Below, in pieces: positions 26,220-34,190 of a stretch of DNA of 64,000 nt. Where the stretch lies: assembly GCA_035345875.1 (NCBI GenBank), contig DAORDH010000029.1:1-64000 (forward strand), written 5' to 3'. Under the pieces are notes generated by a model, which was given only the letters and a program-made list of their open reading frames with translations, did no database searches and was not told the DNA's origin. The translations under genes were made by a program, and so were the position numbers. The DNA comes from UBA2033 sp035345875 (lineage in GTDB: Bacteria > Spirochaetota > Leptospiria > Leptospirales > Leptospiraceae). Each line of letters opens with the position of its first letter. The stretch's first letter is position 1.

Positions 26220-26779
26220 CTAACGATAGGCGACAGTCGAATTTCAAGTTGCAAAGGTGGATTAAAACCATTTAGGATGCATCATGCATAAGTCGAGAGA
26301 AATTGGTCTTAGCACAAGCGATAGCGATTGAGCCGTGGTAAAGAAATTTTATCTGTTTGAAATTTCTTTACCGAAGGGGAAAGCGCGGTCGGAATCTCCC
26401 CTCTTTTGCAAATATAACGTTACCCACAAGTATGTTAAAACTGACTACCACCGATAAAGACGATGGACACCGATAGTTAGTATATATAATTAGCTTTGCC
26501 ATTTTACATTATTTGTCGCTTTGATCACGTTTAAGCATATAAAGATTCAAATATTCGTCCTTTAAAGGCATTTAACCGAAGTAATTATATCGGTATATGA
26601 ATCCATCGTTTTTATCGTTCTGCTATCGGTGTCATCGGTGGTAATTTGTTAAAATTGTGGGTAAGGATACGTTTTGCAAAGAGGGGGCGGGGGAGATTTC
26701 GAATCGCCCAGAAAATCAGCCTTTCTCGAGATAATTTTACAATAGAAATAAAAGGCATTTAAAAAAAAATGACAGGTGT
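26220..26779. repeat. Long nested inverted-repeat region between rmlC and ileS
   Basis: No gene is present. A perfect 13-base hairpin, GGTAAAGAAATTT (26337-26349) and AAATTTCTTTACC (26360-26372), comes first. Then from about 26391 to 26705 two long imperfect arms mirror each other: outer CTCCCCTCTTTTGCAAA against TTTTGCAAAGAGGGGGC, middle TTACCCACAAGTATGTTAAA against GTTAAAATTGTGGGTAA, inner ACCACCGATAAAGACGATGG against CTATCGGTGTCATCGGTGG. The central loop is AT-rich. The inner arm belongs to the dispersed intergenic family. Confidence 0.75.
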
Positions 26780-29548
26780 ATGAAAGAAGATAAGAAACAG
26801 GAAAACCCATATTCAAAAACAGTTATACTGCCGACTACAGAATTTCCAATGAAGGCAGATCTATCCAAGAGAGAACCACAAACCATCTCCAAATGGAAAA
26901 AAGAAAAGGTTTTTACGCAAATGAGGAATCTGAGAAAATCAGAAAAAACTTTTGTGTTGCATGATGGTCCTCCTTATGCCAACGGAAATTTCCACGTAGG
27001 ACATGCTCTCAATAAAATTCTAAAAGATATTATCGTTAAATCCAAACACCTAGCCGGCTTTCATACAGATATTATTCCGGGCTGGGATTGCCATGGTCTT
27101 CCGATTGAAGTGCAAGTTTTAAAAAATTTAGGCAAAGATGCGGCTAATACGAGTTCAACGGATCTCAGAAAAAAATGCAGAGACTATGCAAATGAATTCG
27201 TTGGAAAGCAAGGCGAAGACCTAAGTCGCTTTCTCTGCTTCTTTGATGAAGATAGAAAGTATCTTACTATGAGTCCAGAATATGAAGCAAAGATCATAGA
27301 AGTATTCGGAGATTTATTTAGCAAGGGTTATGTTTATAAAGGTAAGAAGCCAGTCTATTGGTGTATCGCATTAGGCACCGCACATGCGGAAGCAGAAATT
27401 GAATATGCAAACCATACCTCTCCTTCTATCTATGTAAAATTTCCAGTGATTGGAGAATCGGATACAAGTTGTCTGATCTGGACAACTACTCCTTGGACTC
27501 TTCCGGCTAACTTAGCAATTTGTTTTAACAAGGAAATTGAATATTCTATCTATTCATCGGATGCTCACGGCAAAATGATATTAGCCGATGGACTCAAAGA
27601 ATCTGTAGAAGCAAAATGTGAAATTAAACTTACAAAAGTAAAATCCATTTCTTCGGATGAATTAGCAAAATTAAAATTTCAGCATCCTTTTATCGATCGC
27701 ATATCGATTCCTCTTTTTGGGAACCATGTTACCTTAGAAGCGGGAACTGGTTGTGTTCACACTGCTCCTGGTCACGGGATGGACGATTATAAAGTAGGAC
27801 TTGCGGCAGATCTTGAAGCATTTAGCCCTGTAGATGATCGAGGTAAATACACTCACGAGTTTCCTTTGATGGAAGGAGTTCAAGTCTTTGAAGCAAATCC
27901 AAAGATTGTAGAATTACTCAAAGAAAAAAATGCGTTAGTGCATTATTCCACCTTTGAACATCAATATCCACATAGCTGGAGAAGTAAAAAGCCTCTTATC
28001 TTTAGAGCTACTCCACAGTGGTTTTTTAAAATCGATGAAAAAGATTTAAGAAAAAAATCTCTAGAAGCAATCGATAAAGTAAAATGGATTCCAGATTGGG
28101 GAATCACTCGTATTCGCTCCATGGTAGAGAATCGTCCAGATTGGTGTCTATCGCGTCAAAGAAATTGGGGAGTTCCGATTCCAGCCTTTCGTCTTGCGAA
28201 TGGAGAAACTTTCATGACTCCAGAAACAGTTCAATACTTTGTAGATATCGTCAAAAAAGAAGGTATCGAAGTTTGGTATACGAGAGAACCTAAAGACTTA
28301 CTACCACCTAACATCAAATTGCCGTTTGGAGACGTAAAGGATGTTATCAAAGAAAATGACATTCTAGATGTTTGGTTTGATTCAGGTGTTTCTAATTTTG
28401 CCGTCTTAGAATACAAAGGAGATTCTCCTGCGGATCTTTATTTAGAAGGAACAGATCAGCACAGAGGTTGGTTTCAATCTAGTCTCTGGCCTTCTATGGC
28501 GTTACGCGATAAGCCCCCTTTTAAATCAGTGCTTACTCATGGGTATGTGTTAGATGAGAAAGGTCATGCAATGTCTAAGTCACTCGGAAATGTGATCAAT
28601 CCTACTACAGATATTATCAATGTATATGGAGCCGATATTTTAAGACTTTGGGTGTCTTCCCAAGACTTTAGAGATGATGTAAAAATCGGAAAAGAAAGTA
28701 TTAAGAATGTAAGCGAGCAGTATCGTAAGATTCGAAATACTTTTCGTTATCTACTTGGAAATTTAGCAGGACATACAGCAGCGGATAATCTCAGTTATCC
28801 TGAGATGCAGGAAATCGATCAATACTATCTTGCTCTTCTATACAATCTATCTGTTGAATTGAAAAATTCCTACGAAACCTATCAATTTCACCAAATCTAC
28901 CAAAAGGTTTTAAAATTTTGTGTAAGCGAACTTTCACAGGATTATTTTGAAATCATCCGAGATAGAATGTATTGTGATCGAAGAGATTCTAAAACAAGAC
29001 GCTCTTCTTGCACTGCTCTTTCAATCATTTTAGAGACGTTAGTAGTATTACTTGCTCCTGTTTTAAGTTTTACAGCAGAAGAAGTTTGGGAAAATTACGG
29101 GAAGAAAACTTCTGTGTTTTTAGAAAAATTTCCAGACTTAAGCCAATTCAAAAACGAAGTTTTAATTGCTAAATTCGAAAAAGTTTTCGAAACCAAAGAA
29201 CTCGTTCAAAAAGCACTCGAAAACGCTCGTCAAAATGGTAAGATTGGTAAATCACTCGAAGCAAAACTATTTATCAGCTATAAAAATACTTCTATTTTAG
29301 AAAAACTATTTTCAAGAGAAGACTTTGAATTGTTCTATGTTGTCTCCCAAGTTGAATTTGAACCGATTGGAAATTCAGTCACCGATGTAGGGGACGCATA
29401 TATGCCTCCCCTACTGAGTTCCGCAGAGAATGAAGATTTCCTTGTAGAAGTAACGCTTCCTACAAATCCAGAATGTCCTCGCTGCTGGCGGCATACACGC
29501 GATATCCACAAAGGTGGATTGTGTGAGAGATGTAAGGCGGCGGTTTAG
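26780..29548 (+). CDS. ileS: Isoleucyl-tRNA synthetase
   Basis: The 922-residue class I synthetase charges tRNA-Ile. It has the HIGH-type motif HVGHALNKIL (about residues 73-82), a CP1 editing domain with TTTPWTLPANLA and GTGCVHTAPGHG, the KMSKS-type motif AMSKSLGN (about 596-603) and a C-terminal zinc ribbon (CPRCWRH and CERC in the last 30 residues). The length and presence of the zinc ribbon match the bacterial type. It stands alone behind the long inverted-repeat region and is followed by a hairpin of the dispersed repeat family. Confidence 0.97.
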   Translation: MKEDKKQENPYSKTVILPTTEFPMKADLSKREPQTISKWKKEKVFTQMRNLRKSEKTFVLHDGPPYANGNFHVGHALNKILKDIIVKSKHLAGFHTDIIPGWDCHGLPIEVQVLKNLGKDAANTSSTDLRKKCRDYANEFVGKQGEDLSRFLCFFDEDRKYLTMSPEYEAKIIEVFGDLFSKGYVYKGKKPVYWCIALGTAHAEAEIEYANHTSPSIYVKFPVIGESDTSCLIWTTTPWTLPANLAICFNKEIEYSIYSSDAHGKMILADGLKESVEAKCEIKLTKVKSISSDELAKLKFQHPFIDRISIPLFGNHVTLEAGTGCVHTAPGHGMDDYKVGLAADLEAFSPVDDRGKYTHEFPLMEGVQVFEANPKIVELLKEKNALVHYSTFEHQYPHSWRSKKPLIFRATPQWFFKIDEKDLRKKSLEAIDKVKWIPDWGITRIRSMVENRPDWCLSRQRNWGVPIPAFRLANGETFMTPETVQYFVDIVKKEGIEVWYTREPKDLLPPNIKLPFGDVKDVIKENDILDVWFDSGVSNFAVLEYKGDSPADLYLEGTDQHRGWFQSSLWPSMALRDKPPFKSVLTHGYVLDEKGHAMSKSLGNVINPTTDIINVYGADILRLWVSSQDFRDDVKIGKESIKNVSEQYRKIRNTFRYLLGNLAGHTAADNLSYPEMQEIDQYYLALLYNLSVELKNSYETYQFHQIYQKVLKFCVSELSQDYFEIIRDRMYCDRRDSKTRRSSCTALSIILETLVVLLAPVLSFTAEEVWENYGKKTSVFLEKFPDLSQFKNEVLIAKFEKVFETKELVQKALENARQNGKIGKSLEAKLFISYKNTSILEKLFSREDFELFYVVSQVEFEPIGNSVTDVGDAYMPPLLSSAENEDFLVEVTLPTNPECPRCWRHTRDIHKGGLCERCKAAV

Positions 29549-29552
29549 GATT

Positions 29553-29618
29553 TTACCACCGATGAACACGGATGAACACCGATGGGATTTTTTTCTTGTC
29601 GGTGTTGATTGTGGTGAA
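29553..29618. repeat. Short hairpin copy of the dispersed repeat, after ileS
   Basis: Arms TTACCACCGATGAACAC (29553-29569) and GTGTTGATTGTGGTGAA (29602-29618) pair with few mismatches; the loop is about 32 bases and contains a T-run. It starts five bases after the ileS stop and could end transcription. It is the most compact copy of the family. Confidence 0.65.
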
Positions 29619-29680
29619 TTTTAATATGAATTTTTTGTAACTCTCGAAAAGTAAGAACTTATTATTAATTGTATTGAGTT

Positions 29681-30040
29681 ATGCCGCAATATATTAAACC
29701 TAAAAAAAATGAAATCTACTTAGATACATTTCAAGAATTATATCCAAAATTTAACAGTGAGATCAAGACAAAGGAATTCAATTTAATTTTTGAATATTTA
29801 GTTGATAATATAGATAAATTAGTTTGGGCAATTGAGGATCTTGACTCACCCCCTTTAGAGGGAGTAGGAAAAGCGTTAGTTTCGTTAAATCCTAAAATTT
29901 TTAACAACCCTGATACTCGCAGAATGACAGGTGCTCTCATTGCAGCAATTTTACATCATCATGGTTACATGCCTGCAACATCTGGAGTTCGTGTCTCTTG
30001 GAAACCTTTTATTACTGCATCTAAATATAAAAAGAAATAG
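29681..30040 (+). CDS. Small protein of unknown function
   Basis: The 119-residue soluble protein has no signal peptide. The middle reads AIEDLDSPPLEGVGKALVSL and the second half ends ALIAAILHHHGYMPATSGVR, with a triple His. The basic tail (KYKKK) suggests nucleic-acid contact, but nothing is diagnostic. No strong ribosome site precedes the ATG. It is the first gene of an island of small AT-rich unknowns that runs to about 34.2 kb. Confidence 0.5.
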   Translation: MPQYIKPKKNEIYLDTFQELYPKFNSEIKTKEFNLIFEYLVDNIDKLVWAIEDLDSPPLEGVGKALVSLNPKIFNNPDTRRMTGALIAAILHHHGYMPATSGVRVSWKPFITASKYKKK

Positions 30041-30137
30041 AAAATACTTAATAAATTTACCAATAAGGATAATTTATTAGTTGCATTCTATATGACTATT
30101 TGCAATATTACTTATTATATTATTGAAAGAGATAGAC

Positions 30138-30428
30138 ATGGAATATTTAAATAAATATCAATTAATGCTCAAATTAAAAGACTTTATAGAGATTCATGAA
30201 AAAACAAAGATTTCCGATCTCAATGAAGGTGTTTTAAAAATGTATATCCTGCATTCGAAAAATCAAAATAATACTCCTAAAGAAAAATTAATTAATTATA
30301 AATTACTAAGAATAGACGAAAGACTTTTGAATAATAGCCCTGAAGAAATTAGCGAACGGGATTCTATCATCGTTGAATTTTTGATTGAAGAGCTAATGAA
30401 GTATTACGCACGAAGTAAGAAGAAATAA
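30138..30428 (+). CDS. Small helical protein of unknown function
   Basis: The 96-residue acidic-basic helical protein uses the ATG at 30138; a TTG lies five codons upstream, but the GAAAGAGA at 30125-30132 makes a better ribosome site for the ATG. It has no Cys, signal or membrane segment. The tail is basic (YYARSKKK). Fourteen bases separate it from the FliM-motif gene, so they are probably cotranscribed. The family is not recognised. Confidence 0.55.
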   Translation: MEYLNKYQLMLKLKDFIEIHEKTKISDLNEGVLKMYILHSKNQNNTPKEKLINYKLLRIDERLLNNSPEEISERDSIIVEFLIEELMKYYARSKKK

Positions 30429-30442
30429 AAAAGAGGTAAACT

Positions 30443-31264
30443 ATGACAGAAATTCTAAGTCAAGAAGAAATAGATGCTCTTCTAGATGCGATTGGAATGG
30501 ATCCCGAACCTCAGATAGATACATTACAAGATTTATCAAACTATTTAATTCAAAAAAGAATAGAAAAAAAGAAAAATTCGTTTGAAGAACAATATGTAAA
30601 TTTATTTCAGGGACCACATATTCAGGTTACTAAAAGTCTTATCAACAATGTTTATACACAGGCAGCTGTTAAAGAGCCAAAAGCAATTGTTAAAATTGGA
30701 AATATAGAAATTATTCCAATCAACATTTGTCCTACGTGTAACAACTATCATTATGATGAAGAAGTCCAAGAAATCTATTCTGAATCAAAGCCGGATAAAT
30801 CCTTTATTAGTAAAAATAAAAAATTAAAAGAATATGATTTAATTAAAAAATGGAAAATGGAAAATAGAACAATATGTTGTAAGAAATGTAAAACTTACTT
30901 TCAGCCGACGATAGTTTATAGCAAAACCCATAATTCAATTCCCTATTTCTGTAAGCTGCAAACAGTTAAAACTTTAGATGACTGGTTTTTAACGGAAAGA
31001 AAATCAAAAATTCAATTATTTTCTTTAAAGACAAAGACTATTAAAATAAATAAAAATAGAACTTCTTTTCTTTGGAATGTATTCTTAAATAAAAATATAA
31101 ATGGAATGGAAACTTGTCCGCAAGCGTTATTGACTAATATAGTAAGATATACACCAATAGAGCATTTAGAGAAAATGCTAAGAAATGAAAAGAATATTCC
31201 TGTTTTCAACTCATTTGATTTTACACCTTACTATAAACCTACTCAAATATTTAATGAGATATAA
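30443..31264 (+). CDS. FliM-like N-terminal peptide fused to a Cys-rich domain
   Basis: The 273-residue protein begins MTEILSQEEIDALLDAIG, closely matching the extreme N-terminus of the flagellar switch proteins FliM and FliN/FliY, where the EIDALL helix binds phosphorylated CheY. The rest is not FliM: there is no CheC-like or SpoA domain. Instead there are Cys pairs CPTC (about residue 95) and CCKKC (about 146), probably zinc ribbons, in a Lys-rich body. A good AAGAGGT ribosome site lies upstream. It may be a CheY-binding or switch-associated factor, or a chance fusion. The body is not recognised. Confidence 0.7.
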   Translation: MTEILSQEEIDALLDAIGMDPEPQIDTLQDLSNYLIQKRIEKKKNSFEEQYVNLFQGPHIQVTKSLINNVYTQAAVKEPKAIVKIGNIEIIPINICPTCNNYHYDEEVQEIYSESKPDKSFISKNKKLKEYDLIKKWKMENRTICCKKCKTYFQPTIVYSKTHNSIPYFCKLQTVKTLDDWFLTERKSKIQLFSLKTKTIKINKNRTSFLWNVFLNKNINGMETCPQALLTNIVRYTPIEHLEKMLRNEKNIPVFNSFDFTPYYKPTQIFNEI

Positions 31265-31415
31265 AAATGAATTCTATTTATAATTTTTTCCAAGATGCAA
31301 TTTAGAAAGTATAGCGTTAAATGTTATTTGAAATTAAATATCTTTCTTGTTTCTTTTGAAACACCATTATGATTACTTGATATCTAGTAGTATTATACTT
31401 ATGAGGAATAGAAAC

Positions 31416-32153
31416 ATGAATTTTGAATTATATTATGGGAAACCTGGAAAGATTGATTATGATACAATAATCAATATGTTTCCAAAGAATAGTATCAATA
31501 GTGTTCGCACTTCAAGCCTACCACTACTGGTATATTGGAAAGATACAGATAAGAAATTAAAAAAAATATTGAGCTTTTTAAAACTTAATAGTAGCGACAA
31601 ATACTCATTATGCTTTGAATATCCTACTTCTAGCGGGGCGAAAGGGAAAGCTTCTATGACAGATCTAATGATACTTTCTGATTCTAAAAAAATTGCGATT
31701 GAAGCTAAATTTACAGAAGTTACGGGAAAATATGAAGTAATAGAAAATTGGTTACAGAATCCAAATAAAGATAACAGAAAAAATGTTTTGGAGAACTGGA
31801 TTCAGATGATTCAGCCATTTTCTTCATCGGAATTAAAAATTGAAAACATAAAAACAATTCCCTACCAATTTTTACATCGAACAGCTTCAGCTTGCGCTTA
31901 CTATGAATCTAAAGAAGTTTATGTTATTTATCAAATCTTCTATGATGGAGAAACCAAAGCTGAATTAGAAAAATTTAAAAAAGAAATTATTAAAGCTAAA
32001 GAGATTATTAATCCAAATGAAAAATTAAAATTTTATCTTTGGGAACTAGAAGTGAAGCAATGTATTGAAGAGGCGGACAAAGAGTATGCTTTTGAACAAA
32101 TAAAAACCAAAAACATTTATGAATTTCTTCGAGATGAGATTGTTGAAATATAA
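31416..32153 (+). CDS. Predicted PD-(D/E)xK-type nuclease domain protein
   Basis: The 245-residue protein starts at the ATG at 31416 because a GAGGAA ribosome site lies about ten bases before it; longer starts (31401, or TTG at 31347) are possible. The core reads ASMTDLMILSDSKKIAIEAKFTE: an Asp, then about a dozen residues later a Glu-x-Lys on a strand, the PD-(D/E)xK arrangement of restriction-type nucleases. The rest is helical and charged. Without a methylase or other partner next to it, a restriction role cannot be shown. DUF6946 is a family it may match. Confidence 0.6.
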   Translation: MNFELYYGKPGKIDYDTIINMFPKNSINSVRTSSLPLLVYWKDTDKKLKKILSFLKLNSSDKYSLCFEYPTSSGAKGKASMTDLMILSDSKKIAIEAKFTEVTGKYEVIENWLQNPNKDNRKNVLENWIQMIQPFSSSELKIENIKTIPYQFLHRTASACAYYESKEVYVIYQIFYDGETKAELEKFKKEIIKAKEIINPNEKLKFYLWELEVKQCIEEADKEYAFEQIKTKNIYEFLRDEIVEI

Positions 32154-32215
32154 AGTCTACTGCTATTAGCCGTAAAATGTCTTGCTTTAATAATTAAAAA
32201 TAAAAGAGGTTTACA

Positions 32216-32518
32216 ATGACAAAACTAACTTTAAAAATAATTTATCTATTCATTGCAATTCTACTTATCTCATGTGGAAATAAGATGGCTGGCAAATGGA
32301 ATTGCACAGGGGGAATGGTGAGTGGATTAGAGTTTTTAAGCGACGACCAAGTAATCTTGGGAATTATGGGAGCAAAAACAACTACTACATATGTGAAAAA
32401 TAAAGACATGATCAATATCAAAACTGATTAAGCGGATGTCGTATTTAAAATCATCGGCGATGAACTAAAAGGCGAAACGTATGTTGGTTTTATGGAAGTA
32501 GGAAATTGTAAAAAGTAA
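32216..32518 (+). pseudogene. Small lipoprotein gene interrupted by an in-frame stop
   Basis: The reading frame starts with a clear lipoprotein signal (LFIAILLISCG) and continues GKWNCTGGMVSGLEFLSDD to a TAA at 32429-32431. The same frame then resumes without a shift and reads ADVVFKIIGDELKGETYVGF, then MEVGNCKK, to TAA at 32516-32518. The downstream part is protein-like, so the internal stop probably came from a Lys codon (AAA to TAA), or it is read through. A strong AAGAGG ribosome site precedes the ATG at 32216. A decayed second copy of the 3' end lies at 33487-33564. Confidence 0.7.
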
Positions 32519-32533
32519 TATTCTTACAAATCA

Positions 32534-32923
32534 CTACACATACTCCATATAAACCCAATCTCTATCTTCTAGTAATTTTAGAAATTCATAGAACTTTTTA
32601 ATTCTGTATTGCAAGTCCTCTATACTTGTATCTAAGGAGCTAGCTTTGAGTAACCCGGGTTTAGAACTAGATTCCAATTTTAAAACTAAATCATAGCTTT
32701 CAGAGAGAATACATTTTTGAAAAAAAGAAATATATAAATTTCGGTTAAGCTCTGTAAGTTCGATTGCTTGAATTTCTTCCGTTTCGTCTCCTTCAATTTC
32801 TACTTTATAAACATTAGAAGTTTGTATTTTAGAAAATTCAGAAAGTGCTAACCATTTATAAAAGGAATCAGATACCTCTAAAACATATTGTTTTCCATTC
32901 TTTGTATAAAAAATAATTTCCAT
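32534..32923 (-). CDS. Small acidic protein of unknown function
   Basis: The 129-residue soluble acidic protein has alternating beta strands and helices in its first half (MEIIFYTKNGKQYVLEVSD) and a helical second half ending in a long FYEFLKLLEDRDW helix. No motif is recognised. It is the last of three tightly packed minus-strand genes (33356 down to 32534), with 2 bases between it and its upstream neighbour. The three lie between two copies of a lipoprotein 3' end, suggesting they came in together. Confidence 0.55.
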   Translation of the reverse strand: MEIIFYTKNGKQYVLEVSDSFYKWLALSEFSKIQTSNVYKVEIEGDETEEIQAIELTELNRNLYISFFQKCILSESYDLVLKLESSSKPGLLKASSLDTSIEDLQYRIKKFYEFLKLLEDRDWVYMEYV

Positions 32924-32925
32924 TC

Positions 32926-33129
32926 TTAAATCTCCATACTCTTTACATTTGCAAATTCGCTCGTCGGAATATTCTCTGCCCAGGCAATCCCAGCTTCATC
33001 AAATAGTTTTTTTGCGTTGGGAGAAATTGTTCCAGTTGTAACTACAGCGGAAATAGTTCCCTTTTCAATTAACGTTAACGCTAATCCTCTATTGATTTTT
33101 TCTCTAGTTTTAATTTCTATATAAGGCAT
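32926..33129 (-). CDS. Small protein resembling a restriction-endonuclease-fold fragment
   Basis: This 67-residue protein reads GTISAVVTTGTISPNAKKLF followed by DEAGIAWAEN, a strand-turn-helix pattern like the end of Mrr-type endonuclease domains (VVTTG...A...), but the catalytic strands are absent. Its start overlaps the stop of its upstream neighbour by one base and its stop is 2 bases before the next gene. It could be a small regulator or a fragment of a larger nuclease. Confidence in a functional role is low, though it sits in a tidy operon. Confidence 0.5.
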   Translation of the reverse strand: MPYIEIKTREKINRGLALTLIEKGTISAVVTTGTISPNAKKLFDEAGIAWAENIPTSEFANVKSMEI

Positions 33130-33356
33130 TATTTTTTATTATACTTTCTATTTAAATCACGAACGATTTCCTTTACTTTTTCTGTATTTTTCTCATTCGG
33201 ATAATAAATATCACCATTGGGATCATTTTTATAAGTTCTTTCTGATTCAATATTTTCTTTTTGAAAAAGAGTAAGCATCCAACTAATCAGATTTTTATGA
33301 ACTGTTAGTTTTTGAATCATCTTATCTTCATCTGTTGGTTTATTTTGATCCATCAT
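33129..33356 (-). CDS. Small charged protein of unknown function
   Basis: The 75-residue, highly charged, mostly helical protein (MIQKLTVHKNLISWMLTLF in the middle) is the first gene of the three-gene minus-strand block. Its stop overlaps the next start by one base (position 33129). Size and operon layout resemble toxin-antitoxin or small regulatory modules, but no such family is recognised. Confidence 0.5.
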   Translation of the reverse strand: MMDQNKPTDEDKMIQKLTVHKNLISWMLTLFQKENIESERTYKNDPNGDIYYPNEKNTEKVKEIVRDLNRKYNKK

Positions 33357-33486
33357 AATCAGTGAATTGAAAAAATATTTCTAAAGAACTAGAGAACTGT
33401 AATTGGTAAAGATAGTCAAATATTATTTAATTTTTATAAATAACCATACATCAAATTTAGAATCTGCATTCGATCCCGCATTTTAA

Positions 33487-33564
33487 ATTGTCGGCGATGA
33501 ACTAAAAGCCCAAACGTATGTTGGTTTTATGGAAGTAGGAAATTGTAAGAAAGAGGCAAAGTGA
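33487..33564 (+). pseudogene. Decayed 3' fragment of the small lipoprotein gene
   Basis: These 25 codons read IVGDELKAQTYVGFMEVGNC then KKEAK and stop, nearly identical to the end of the lipoprotein frame at about 32450-32515. Just upstream the frame is closed by TAA (33484-33486), again where a Lys would be expected. There is no start or signal, so it is a relic of a duplication. Confidence 0.7.
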
Positions 33565-33574
33565 TTCTAGAATT

Positions 33575-33907
33575 TCACCCAATCAATCTACTAACTTCCT
33601 TTTTCAAATCAGGAAGATCCTGCAAGATTGTATTATAAACAAGTTCATAATCAATTCCGAAGTATTGATGAATTAAAACATTCCGAAAGTCTTTCCAGTC
33701 TTGCCATGGGAAATTTGTATCTGTATTTCTAATTTCATCTGATAAAGCGGCGACTGCTTCTCCGATGATTTCAAAGCATCTAACGGTGGCATTATGGATT
33801 AAACGGTGCTCTTTAAATTGAGTTAAAGAAATACCTTTTGTAAAAGATTCTATATCATCTATCGCATCTAAAATATGTTGCAATCTTATTTCATCACTTT
33901 CGTTCAT
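33575..33907 (-). CDS. hepT: HepT-like toxin (DUF86 family)
   Basis: The 110-residue helical HEPN-domain protein carries the ribonuclease-type motif RNVLIHQYFGID (about residues 84-95), Arg-x4-His-x-Tyr, known as the active site of HepT toxins. It pairs with the upstream MntA-type nucleotidyltransferase (14-base overlap). In described HepT/MntA systems the antitoxin neutralises the toxin by AMP transfer to the Tyr of this motif. Size, motif and partner all fit. Confidence 0.9.
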   Translation of the reverse strand: MNESDEIRLQHILDAIDDIESFTKGISLTQFKEHRLIHNATVRCFEIIGEAVAALSDEIRNTDTNFPWQDWKDFRNVLIHQYFGIDYELVYNTILQDLPDLKKEVSRLIG

Positions 33908-34187
33908 AGATGAGTTTTAAATCCTTTTTAATAGAGGGAAATATACGAGGAGATATGGAATCCGGCGTCAAAAGATCTACCTTCTTTCCTAAAAGTTTTT
34001 CGAGTTCTCTTTTGTAGCGAACGAAAGTAAGTAAGCTAATAGTAGGTTCAAATTCTACGAGTAAATCTAAATCGCTGGATTCTTCCGCGTCTCCTCTTGC
34101 ATACGAGCCAAACACACTCGCTTTTTTCGTTTCTGTTTTTGCAAGAAAGGCACAAACGATTTCTATTGTTGAATCTTCAATTAACAC
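33894..34187 (-). CDS. mntA: MntA-type nucleotidyltransferase antitoxin
   Basis: This 97-residue minimal nucleotidyltransferase has the motif GSYARGDAEESSDLD (about residues 23-37), which is GSx10DxD, followed by LLVEFEPTIS with the third acidic residue nearby. It would AMPylate its HepT partner encoded immediately downstream with a 14-base overlap. It begins four bases after the mtnA stop, so the pair may also be reached by read-through from mtnA. Confidence 0.9.
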   Translation of the reverse strand: MLIEDSTIEIVCAFLAKTETKKASVFGSYARGDAEESSDLDLLVEFEPTISLLTFVRYKRELEKLLGKKVDLLTPDSISPRIFPSIKKDLKLIYERK

Positions 34188-34190
34188 AAA

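Noticed and set aside
32926..33129. A complete Mrr restriction enzyme
   Set aside because: Only the terminal strand and helix pattern is present in 67 residues; the catalytic PD-(D/E)xK strands are missing.
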